Positions 43,758-50,753 of a stretch of 64,000 nucleotides of DNA are shown here, piece after piece (within the stretch, counting starts at the first letter, position 1; each line of letters begins with the position of its first letter). A program made the translations under genes and the position numbers. The notes under the pieces are model-generated. The model ran no database searches, was not told the origin of the DNA, and worked only from the letters and a program-made list of their open reading frames with translations. Source of the stretch: Terriglobia bacterium (lineage in GTDB: Bacteria > Acidobacteriota > UBA6911); contig JAIQGI010000038.1 of assembly GCA_020072565.1 (NCBI GenBank), positions 1 to 64,000 of the forward strand, given 5' to 3'.

Positions 43758-45056
43758 CTAGTGCAATTTGGGCGCAATGCCCGGCCTGCCCAGGCCGGCT
43801 TCGCCCTTACGTATGGACTCACGCAGCGTGGCCAGTCCATCCGGTGAGGCCGGGTAGGCACTGGAGGAGCGGAGGACCTGCGTGTTCACCTCAAAGCCCT
43901 CGCTCCCCACGCAATGCTTAAAGCGGATATCCAGATCAGGGTGGCCGGCCAGCAGCACCATGAGGGTTGTCTCCAGGTCGCCTACCGGCGCCCTGTCGAT
44001 GTGGTGGTACTGGAAGATGGCCCGGACGCGACTTCCGGCGCCTGGTCTGGATTCAATCTCAATTCTGCCTCCCGCCGCGCGCGCGGCCTCACTGAGCAGC
44101 GAGAGGCCCAATCCCACTCTGCGCGTCGTGCGAGTGGTATAGAACGGATCCGTGGCCCTGGCGATTGCTGCCGCATCCATCCCGCGTCCATTGTCCCGCA
44201 CCTCAATAATCAGCTGGTCCGAGGACGGATACTCCAGCAGGTCTATTTCGAGCGCGGTGGCTCCGGCCTCGATGGAGTTTTGTGCAATATCGAGGATGTG
44301 CAACGCGAGGTCCTCCATCGGCCTTCCTCCTCCGAGAATCGCCCTGCCGTCTTCCTCTACAAACGCGCGCCGCAACTCGGCGAGCGTCGGCTCCGCCAGC
44401 AGCACGAATGTCACCGCCCTGCCTACATCCTTGGGCTCGTGCGCGTCGGAAGCGCAGACAATCGGGAACTCACCTTTCGGTGCGAATGCCGCACGACCCG
44501 CCGGAAGAGCCGTACGGCACGAGATTTCCAGAGCATCGAGCGCCAGGCCTTTTGGGATCATGCCGAGCTGGCCGATGATGCCGTTTCTTTCCCGGTCGAC
44601 ATGGGAGGCAACGGCGAGCCCCGCGACATCGTGGATTGCGGTAACGACCCTGTCCACACTGAGTGTCGTCGCGCCGGACAGGAGGTGTTCGTCAAAGCCG
44701 AGTACCTCTGCATGCTCGTTGGCAATTACCTGGGGACCGAAGGCTCGTTCATCGTTATGCCCGGGCAATGACCTGTAAATCCTTGACTGCAGCGCCAGCG
44801 CTGCCTCGCTGCCGGGCAGCAAGCCGAGGATGTGAGCCTCCTCCGCGGTTGTGATCTCAATGCCGGCGATCACCGCCATGCCGGCGGTATGCCCCGCCCT
44901 CTCCACCGCCGCCACATTCCCGGCCGAGTTGTGATCGCAGACGGCTACCGCGTCCAGCCCGGCGCAGATGGCCGCATCAATCAACCCCGCGGGGTGCATG
45001 TCGAGCACCGCACAGGGCGAGAGGCAACTATGCAGGTGAGGATCGATCACAAACAC
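43758..45056 (-). CDS. PHP domain fused to GHKL-type ATPase
   Basis: 432 residues. The N-terminal PHP phosphoesterase domain (about 1-225) has DPHLHSCLSPC, VCDHNS, AGIEITTAEE, SHVDRERNG and CASDAHEP, so the metal-binding His/Asp set looks complete. From about 245 a histidine-kinase-type ATPase follows: N-box LHILDIAQNSIEAGA, G1 VRDNGRGMD and GLGLSLLSEAARAAGG, but no phospho-acceptor His domain. A ~90-residue tail with one Cys (RFKHCVGSEG) ends the protein. Separate PHP and ATPase genes lie next to [FeFe] hydrogenase genes in anaerobes; here they are one polypeptide. It is probably regulatory. Enzymatic activity is unproven. Confidence 0.85.
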   Translation of the reverse strand: MFVIDPHLHSCLSPCAVLDMHPAGLIDAAICAGLDAVAVCDHNSAGNVAAVERAGHTAGMAVIAGIEITTAEEAHILGLLPGSEAALALQSRIYRSLPGHNDERAFGPQVIANEHAEVLGFDEHLLSGATTLSVDRVVTAIHDVAGLAVASHVDRERNGIIGQLGMIPKGLALDALEISCRTALPAGRAAFAPKGEFPIVCASDAHEPKDVGRAVTFVLLAEPTLAELRRAFVEEDGRAILGGGRPMEDLALHILDIAQNSIEAGATALEIDLLEYPSSDQLIIEVRDNGRGMDAAAIARATDPFYTTRTTRRVGLGLSLLSEAARAAGGRIEIESRPGAGSRVRAIFQYHHIDRAPVGDLETTLMVLLAGHPDLDIRFKHCVGSEGFEVNTQVLRSSSAYPASPDGLATLRESIRKGEAGLGRPGIAPKLH

Positions 45057-45058
45057 CT

Positions 45059-45412
45059 TCAGGCCGACCTCCTTCCCCTGACGCCCCGGTCATAAAGAAT
45101 GCCAGCCACATCAAAAGCCGGCAATTCGGTGACGATGATCGGTATGTGTTCCTCTTCCGCCCTGGCCACGGCAGCCTCTTCCGGCTGGCGGCCATTCACC
45201 ACCACGATGCCGGCCAAGCCCTTGAGTTGAGCAACCGCCACGATGTTCACGTGTTTCTGCATCGTCACCCACAGATCCCCCTGGCGACTGTTCCCCATCG
45301 TGTCCGAGAGCAGATCCGACGCATATCCGCCGCGCACTTCCCTCACGATCGCGGATGCGGCGCAGGCGATTACAGTTCCCTGGATCTGCTCGGAGGCTTC
45401 CGCAACGGTCAC
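45059..45412 (-). CDS. DRTGG domain protein (second copy)
   Basis: 117 residues. It starts with MTVAEASEQIQGTVIACAA, continues through YASDLLSDTMGNSRQGDLWVTMQKHVNIVAVAQLKGLAGIVVVNGR and ends PIIVTELPAFDVAGILYDRGVRG. This is the DRTGG fold, a small ligand-binding domain also found in phosphotransacetylases. It overlaps the [FeFe]-like gene by 4 nt and precedes the PHP-ATPase gene by 2 bp. Homologous to the protein at 47185-47547. The ligand is unknown. Confidence 0.85.
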   Translation of the reverse strand: MTVAEASEQIQGTVIACAASAIVREVRGGYASDLLSDTMGNSRQGDLWVTMQKHVNIVAVAQLKGLAGIVVVNGRQPEEAAVARAEEEHIPIIVTELPAFDVAGILYDRGVRGRRSA

Positions 45413-46737
45413 CGTGGCACTCCTTTCGTGGATGGCTGAAGCTGGATCAGGCGGGCGAGGTCCTCAACCCGGCTCGCAAGCTCGCGCTGCCAGAAGAAGG
45501 TACATGCTTCCCGCTCTACTTCTCCCAGGACCACGTCTTCGGCAAACGCCCGGCACGAAGGTGCGCCACAGGCGCCGCAGTCGACACCCGGCAGTTCCGA
45601 GATGAGCTGGTCACGCTCCCTCATCTTGGCAATGGCCCCGGAGATATTCTCGTCCAGCGGCCTGAGCGGCCGGCTGGTAAAAGGCTCGTCCATCAGAAAT
45701 TTCCCCTCCCGGTAGTCCTGCGCCACTTCCTTCCGTTCCACGACCGGCCCTGCTGGGAGTTTCTGCCTCAGTTTGACTATTTTCCCCCGTGCCACGTACG
45801 GATTCTCGACCGTGAGACAACCGCCCACGCATCCCTCGGGGCAGGCGTGACATTCGATGAATGAGTACTTCCGGAGTTTCCCCTTGACGATATCGTCGAG
45901 TATCCGGATTACATTGGGCAACCCGGCCACCGACAGCGTGTTTTCTGCGGGCACGGACCTCGGCAAACCACCCAGAAAGGCCCAACTCACCCCGGATGCG
46001 GTCTCTCCTGCATCCATCCTCACCTCCGCCTCTCGAACCTTGGAGACAGCCGGAGCCAGAGTTTGATACAGGTCGATGATGGAAACCGCCGCGTCCAAAT
46101 ATGAGTTTGACATGCCGGGGTGTTCAAGGATGGCTACGATCTTGGCGGGACACGGAGTGATGTAGACGGCGCCGATCCGGTCTGTAGCCAACCCGGTCTC
46201 CGCTGACTTGCGCGCTTTTGCATCTCTGGCTGAGATCTCGCGCGGGGACAAGATCGGCAGCAATTGCCCGACGAATTCGGGGTACTTCACCTGCACCAGA
46301 CGCACGACTGTGGGGCAGAAGGACGAGATCAACGGAGACTGGCCCCGATACTCGCTCAGGAAGATCTCGGTAGCCACACTCACCGCGTCACAGGCTGGAG
46401 ACAGGGGTTCCACGTCATCGAATCCGCAGCGCTGCAAGGCCGCTACGACGATCCCAGGGGGCAGGTCCTCATCGAATTGCGCATATAAGGCAGCCGACGG
46501 TATCGCCACCGCGTAATCGAACTTGGAGAGGTCAGCCATGTGGTCCGTTAGAGGTACGATGGCGCCCGCCTCGCACACCTTGATGCACTCTCCGCAGTCG
46601 ATGCAGCGGTCGTCGAGCTTCATCGCCCGTCCCTTGCGAACTCGCACTGCCGCGGTGGGGCAAGCACGCATGCACGACCTGCAGCCATCGCATTTGTCGG
46701 GCACGAAGCGTAGAGAGTGGTGATATTGAGCTGCCAC
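45409..46737 (-). CDS. [FeFe]-hydrogenase-like protein, probable sensor
   Basis: 442 residues. Two N-terminal [4Fe-4S] motifs (C16-C26, C45-C55) precede an Fe-hydrogenase large-subunit C-terminal domain. Counterparts of the H-cluster cysteines remain: C141 in SSFCPTVVRL (motif 1), C196 with K199 in TPCPAK (motif 2), C299 and C303 in ECHACPEGCVGG (motif 3). The motif contexts deviate from catalytic HydA, which has TSCCPxW, MPCxxKxxE and ACPGGCxxGGG. A C-terminal [4Fe-4S] element (GVDCGACGAPSC, 384-395) resembles Fes domains of sensory hydrogenases. It sits among regulatory proteins. A role in sensing H2 or redox state is likely but inferred. Confidence 0.88.
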   Translation of the reverse strand: MAAQYHHSLRFVPDKCDGCRSCMRACPTAAVRVRKGRAMKLDDRCIDCGECIKVCEAGAIVPLTDHMADLSKFDYAVAIPSAALYAQFDEDLPPGIVVAALQRCGFDDVEPLSPACDAVSVATEIFLSEYRGQSPLISSFCPTVVRLVQVKYPEFVGQLLPILSPREISARDAKARKSAETGLATDRIGAVYITPCPAKIVAILEHPGMSNSYLDAAVSIIDLYQTLAPAVSKVREAEVRMDAGETASGVSWAFLGGLPRSVPAENTLSVAGLPNVIRILDDIVKGKLRKYSFIECHACPEGCVGGCLTVENPYVARGKIVKLRQKLPAGPVVERKEVAQDYREGKFLMDEPFTSRPLRPLDENISGAIAKMRERDQLISELPGVDCGACGAPSCRAFAEDVVLGEVEREACTFFWQRELASRVEDLARLIQLQPSTKGVPR

Positions 46738-46746
46738 GCGGGTTCC

Positions 46747-47181
46747 TTATGCAATCTGGTTGACACGGATATAGAGCTGCGTTCCCTTGGAAACCTCCGA
46801 AGTAATCTCGAACTCATCCGCAATTTTTTTGATGTTCGGCAGTCCCATTCCGGCCCCGAATCCCATTTCTTGCATTTCGGGCGTTGCGGTCGAATAGCCC
46901 TCCTGCATTGCCAGATCGATGTCCTCGATGCCGGGACCCTCGTCCTTGACCTCGATGGTTACAGCCTGCGGGCTGACCCTGAGCGATATCGTCCCACGCA
47001 GGGCATACATGACGACGTTCATTTCGGCCTCGTAGGAGGCAATCGCGACGCGGCGCACAACCTCTGGATCCGCGCCGAGGCGCTTTAAGATATCCATAAT
47101 CGCCGTCGAGATCCTGCCGGCGTTGGTGAAGTCCCTGCCCGCGATTGGATACACACTCTTGAGTTCCTCCGGCGGATCCAT
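46747..47181 (-). CDS. RsbW-like serine kinase / anti-sigma-type ATPase
   Basis: 144 residues forming one GHKL ATPase domain: N-box EAEMNVVMYA, G1 VKDEGPGIEDIDLAM and G2 region GFGAGMGLPNIKKIADEFEI. It lacks a dimerisation/phospho-acceptor domain, which is the RsbW/SpoIIAB layout. It could phosphorylate a partner or simply sequester it. No sigma factor or anti-anti-sigma gene adjoins it. The neighbours are a DRTGG gene (3-bp gap) and the [FeFe]-like gene (9-bp gap), a set known from operons of bifurcating [FeFe] hydrogenases. Confidence 0.88.
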   Translation of the reverse strand: MDPPEELKSVYPIAGRDFTNAGRISTAIMDILKRLGADPEVVRRVAIASYEAEMNVVMYALRGTISLRVSPQAVTIEVKDEGPGIEDIDLAMQEGYSTATPEMQEMGFGAGMGLPNIKKIADEFEITSEVSKGTQLYIRVNQIA

Positions 47182-47184
47182 GAC

Positions 47185-47547
47185 CTACCTGCCGGACATG
47201 GCCATGTAAAGCAGCCCCACCGCCTCGAACATCGGGAGCGGCGTTCCCAGCAGCGGGATTTTTCTCTCCCGGGCCAGCGCCAAAACCGATTCATCCGGTG
47301 TTCTTCCTTGCACAAACACCACGCCGCAAAGGCCTGCCACTAAAGCGGTTCTTATCACCTGGGGGCTGGCGAGGCTCGTCAGAAGTAGCATCCCCCGCTT
47401 GCTCTGGATGAGGACGTCGCTCATCAGGTCCGCTGCGACCACGTGCTCCACCTGCGGGGAAAGGTCTTCGCCACAGAACGCCTTCGCTCCCAGCAGGTCG
47501 CGGATCTGAGTCAGACTCACCGCCTTCAGGTTCACCAATGTAGGCAT
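47185..47547 (-). CDS. DRTGG domain protein (first copy)
   Basis: 120 residues: LVNLKAVSLTQIRDLLGAKAFCGEDLSPQVEHVVAADLMSDVLIQSKRGMLLLTSLASPQVIRTALVAGLCGVVFVQGRTPDESVLALARERKIPLLGTPLPMFEAVGLLY in outline, read here as separate DRTGG blocks. The fold should bind a small ligand. It begins 27 bp after the HdrA N-half stop and ends 3 bp before the RsbW-like start. Only weakly similar to the second copy, so the two may bind different ligands. Confidence 0.85.
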   Translation of the reverse strand: MPTLVNLKAVSLTQIRDLLGAKAFCGEDLSPQVEHVVAADLMSDVLIQSKRGMLLLTSLASPQVIRTALVAGLCGVVFVQGRTPDESVLALARERKIPLLGTPLPMFEAVGLLYMAMSGR

Positions 47548-47574
47548 GGGACAGTCATCCTCGGGATTCCAGCA

Positions 47575-48447
47575 CTATTCCTTGCCGGGAGGTACACTGC
47601 CGTGAGGGCCGTCCCCGACCGCAGTGTTCCCGATCACCAGCTTGCCTTTACGTATCACGCGCGCAGCAGGGATTTTCCTCGCGGGGCATGATTCCCAGCA
47701 GAGCCCGCATCCCGTGCATTTGGCATGATCCACGTATGTGGCCTTGTGCCGCAGCTTCACTTTGAAATTGCCGACAAAGCCACGGACCTCTTCCACTTCG
47801 CTGGAGGACATCAGCTTGATGTTGGCGTGGTTCCCCACCTGCACCATCTTGGGAGTAAGGATGCACGCAGCACAGTCCAGCGTGGGAAACGTCTTGTCGA
47901 ACTGCGCCATATGCCCGCCGATCGAAGCTTCCTTCTCGACGAGGTAGACGGTCCGCCCCGACTCAGCGATATCCAATGCAGCCTGGATGCCGGCGATGCC
48001 ACCCCCCACCACGAGGGCGGCATTGTTGACAGGGACCGTCTTGCGGGGCAGTTCGGCCAGAAACGTGGCCTTCGCGACGGACGCGGCGATGAGCGCCTTG
48101 GCCTTCTCGGTCGCAGCGTTGGGATCCACCGTAACCCACGAGCAATGCTCCCGGATATTCGCCATCTGGAAAAGGTAGCGGTTCAGATCCGCCCTCTCGC
48201 AGGCGCCCCGGAAAGTCGGTTCGTGCATGAGCGGGGAACAGGAGGCAACGACAATGCGATCCAGCCCGGCGTTCTTGATATCGTCCTGGATCAGGAGCTG
48301 GCCAGGATCGGAGCACATGAACTTGTATTCCCGGGCTATGACCACATTCGGAAGCGTGCCGGCAAACGCGGTCACTTCCGGAACGTTTACTTTGCCCGAG
48401 ATATTGGTGCCGCAGTGACAAACGTATACGCCGATCCGGACACTCAT
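47575..48447 (-). CDS. hdrA: N-terminal half of heterodisulfide reductase subunit A (split HdrA)
   Basis: 290 residues; full HdrA is usually around 650 or more. It contains the standard N-terminus (IGVYVCHCGTNI), FMCSDPGQLLIQDDI, VVASCSPLMHEPTFRGACERADLNRYLFQMANIREHCSWV, the FAD-binding VVGGGIAGIQAALDIAESG and FDKTFPTLDCAACILTPKMV. One ferredoxin-like motif (CTGCGLCWESCP) follows, after which it stops in an unrelated Gly-rich tail. The rest of HdrA is encoded at 39265-41022. Both halves are needed for a complete flavin domain, so they should associate. Overlaps hdrB by 4 nt. Confidence 0.93.
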   Translation of the reverse strand: MSVRIGVYVCHCGTNISGKVNVPEVTAFAGTLPNVVIAREYKFMCSDPGQLLIQDDIKNAGLDRIVVASCSPLMHEPTFRGACERADLNRYLFQMANIREHCSWVTVDPNAATEKAKALIAASVAKATFLAELPRKTVPVNNAALVVGGGIAGIQAALDIAESGRTVYLVEKEASIGGHMAQFDKTFPTLDCAACILTPKMVQVGNHANIKLMSSSEVEEVRGFVGNFKVKLRHKATYVDHAKCTGCGLCWESCPARKIPAARVIRKGKLVIGNTAVGDGPHGSVPPGKE

Positions 48448-49322
48448 ACGACCTCCTCGGCAAATCGGGCCACGACATCGGTTGCCGGCACGATGCAGCG
48501 CTGCAGTCCCAGCTGTTTGGATTCCAGAGCGAATGCCAGTCCCATCAGTTGCGTGAAGTACACAATCGGAATGCGAAAATCCGTCTTATAATACTTGTTG
48601 ATGCGGGCTTGGTAAGCATCGAGGTTAATCTGGCACAGAGGGCAAGTAACCGCGATACAGTCGGCCTTGTCCTGCTGCGCGCAGAGCAGAAGATTGCGGC
48701 ACAACCGCAGGGCCACATCCTCGCGCGTTCCCATCAGTGAACCGCCGCAACACATGGTCTTCATCGGGAAGTAGGTCGGTGTAGCTCCAAGCGCCTCCAG
48801 AAGCCGGTCCAGCATTTTGGGGTTGTCCGTGTCATCTTCAATGCCATAGGGCCTGGCGATCTGGCACCCATAATAGGGGGCGACCCGTAAGCCCGTGAGC
48901 GGACGCTTCACCAGACCCTTCACACGCTCGAGCGCCGCGCCCTCGACCACCACTTGCAGGAAGTGCTTGATGACAGCTCCCCCGTCATAGCGCAATCCGG
49001 CCTCGCCGAGCGCCTGGTCCACCTTATTCTTGATATCGGGAGATTCCGCCAGGTACGCGTCCGTCTTGCGGAGGTTGGTGAAACAAGCACTGCAAGCCGT
49101 GACGATGGGATCTCCGTTACGATGGGCCTGGGCCAGGTTGCGGGCGCTAAGGCAGAAAGACAGAATCTCGTTCACGTTCATGTACGCCGTCGCGCCGCAG
49201 CAGTTCCAGTCCTCGATCTCAACCAAATCGATCCCGAGACATGAGGCAACGGCATGTACCGATTCCCCGTACGGTAGCGCAGTTGCGTCCAACGAACATC
49301 CTGGATAGTAGGAATAGCGCAT
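48444..49322 (-). CDS. hdrB: Heterodisulfide reductase subunit B
   Basis: 292 residues with two complete CCG domains. First: YYPGCSLD, NCCGATAY and TACSACFTNL. Second: YYGCQIARP, MCCGGSLMG and TCPLCQINL. In HdrB these bind two non-cubane [4Fe-4S] clusters that reduce disulfides by one-electron steps. All ligands look intact, so a disulfide or another thiol-type acceptor is plausible. Bacteria lack coenzyme M-coenzyme B, so the substrate is unknown. Starts at the hdrC stop (1-nt overlap). Confidence 0.95.
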   Translation of the reverse strand: MRYSYYPGCSLDATALPYGESVHAVASCLGIDLVEIEDWNCCGATAYMNVNEILSFCLSARNLAQAHRNGDPIVTACSACFTNLRKTDAYLAESPDIKNKVDQALGEAGLRYDGGAVIKHFLQVVVEGAALERVKGLVKRPLTGLRVAPYYGCQIARPYGIEDDTDNPKMLDRLLEALGATPTYFPMKTMCCGGSLMGTREDVALRLCRNLLLCAQQDKADCIAVTCPLCQINLDAYQARINKYYKTDFRIPIVYFTQLMGLAFALESKQLGLQRCIVPATDVVARFAEEVV

Positions 49323-49903
49323 TACTCACCCCCCAGTTCTTGCGCCTTCGCCACAATCTTGCAAAGGCCATCCATGTCACGAACCCGGGATCCCCCCAGG
49401 GGAAGACGTCCATGCATGCGGAGGTGTATGGCGATCGGCGCCGCTGCGACTGCACCCAGTGGATTTGTAGACAGCATGTACCGCGTCATCAGAGCCGTCT
49501 CGCGGTTGCGGCCATACTTGTTGACGATGTCGACGAAGTGTCTCGAGAGAGCGCGAGCCCGCTTGCTCCGCTGCCGATTTTCACGGATGGCCATGCGCTT
49601 GAGCATGTACATGATGTCCGTGATCTTGATCTGTTGCGGGCAACGGTGCGCACATTGATAGCATGATGCGCAAGTCCATATGGTGAGGCTATCCAAGATG
49701 CGATCACGCATCCCCGCCCGGACCATGGCGAAAATCTGCCGTGGTGTCTCTTCCATGGCCCAGGACACCGGACATGATCCACTGCACGTGCCGCATTGGA
49801 TGCAGTCCTTTATCTTCTCACCTCCGTAAATGTTGTAGACCTCATCCAGAAATCCCGGGTCCATACTCTGTTCGTAGAGAACAGTCTGATGCACTCCAGT
49901 CAT
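49322..49903 (-). CDS. hdrC: Heterodisulfide reductase subunit C
   Basis: 193 residues, soluble, with two [4Fe-4S] motifs: CIQCGTCSGSCP and CASCYQCAHRCP. A helical C-terminus follows (MLKRMAIRENRQRSKRARALSRHFVDIVNKYGRNRETALM in outline). HdrC passes electrons from HdrA to HdrB. It is the first gene of the operon. The ATG is preceded by AGGAGGG. Upstream lies an 850-bp divergent gap. Confidence 0.95.
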   Translation of the reverse strand: MTGVHQTVLYEQSMDPGFLDEVYNIYGGEKIKDCIQCGTCSGSCPVSWAMEETPRQIFAMVRAGMRDRILDSLTIWTCASCYQCAHRCPQQIKITDIMYMLKRMAIRENRQRSKRARALSRHFVDIVNKYGRNRETALMTRYMLSTNPLGAVAAAPIAIHLRMHGRLPLGGSRVRDMDGLCKIVAKAQELGGE

Positions 49904-50753
49904 GAATGCCCTCCTGCCTCATAGGCCGTCTTCCCAGCAGTGGATAGCAGCTCTGTCGATCTGACTTTCCAAACTACTACAAGAGCTAAACTATTGCTGG
50001 AAAGTGACTTATGCCGCAACGTTCCCGTTTCAAACCTCGACATAAAACTCATCCGTCTCAATCGCCGGGAAGGATGATACAAGAGTAACGGCTAGCTCGT
50101 TCTGGGAGTAATTGCACGAGGTCAAGCGGGGGATCCCATCATTATTATGCCGTTGCCCCACTCGACTTCATGAAGGCCGGCGAGCCTCATCGGACTTCGT
50201 CATGGCCTCCATGAGCATACATCAAAGCACGTACCCTGCCAGATGGGGCAATTCCCGCACAGGACATTTCTTCCGGAAAATGACGAAATAAAGCGTTTTA
50301 AATGATAGACTTATAAACACTGCCAACCGAACTAGGCAAACATATAAAAATTTAATGAAATTAACAATTCACTACATTAAGGCTAAATGACTCACTTTTT
50401 GGGCTATATAACCCGCTTGATTTTGGGCGCCTGAACTGGTTCAGAAAGCAAAGTCCGGAGCTCAAGGGTTATGGTCGCTTTCTCGTTGTTGCCGATCCGG
50501 ATCACCATGATGCCGCAACTGCTGAGTCGACTGTAGCATCCGCGCCGCAGCTGGCTTGAGCCCTTTCTGCTGACTGCGCTGACGCCACACTGGAACGTGA
50601 AACCCATTGAAATCCATCCAGGCACGGTTCTATTGTTGCGTCTGAGACAGTTCTCTTGAAAATCTTTACTGCACAGGTGCAGGCGATCGGAAGCGCAATC
50701 ATAAAACCGTCTACGCTCAGGCTATTTTCGGATATTGACGAGGAAAGGGGAAC
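49904..50753. other. Divergent control region between hdrC operon and kinase
   Basis: 850 bp without a supported gene. The middle (about 50280-50410) is strikingly AT-rich for this genome (AACATATAAAAATTTAATGA, TTAACAATTCACTACATTAA) and is the best place for promoters on both strands. I searched for sigma-54 -24/-12 sites on both strands and found no full match. Minus frames that run into the kinase gene look like shadows. Confidence 0.55.

Noticed and set aside
49904-50753. Sigma-54 promoter for the hdrC operon or the kinase
   Set aside because: No site on either strand has both GG and GC elements at the correct spacing; the best candidates miss the -12 element.
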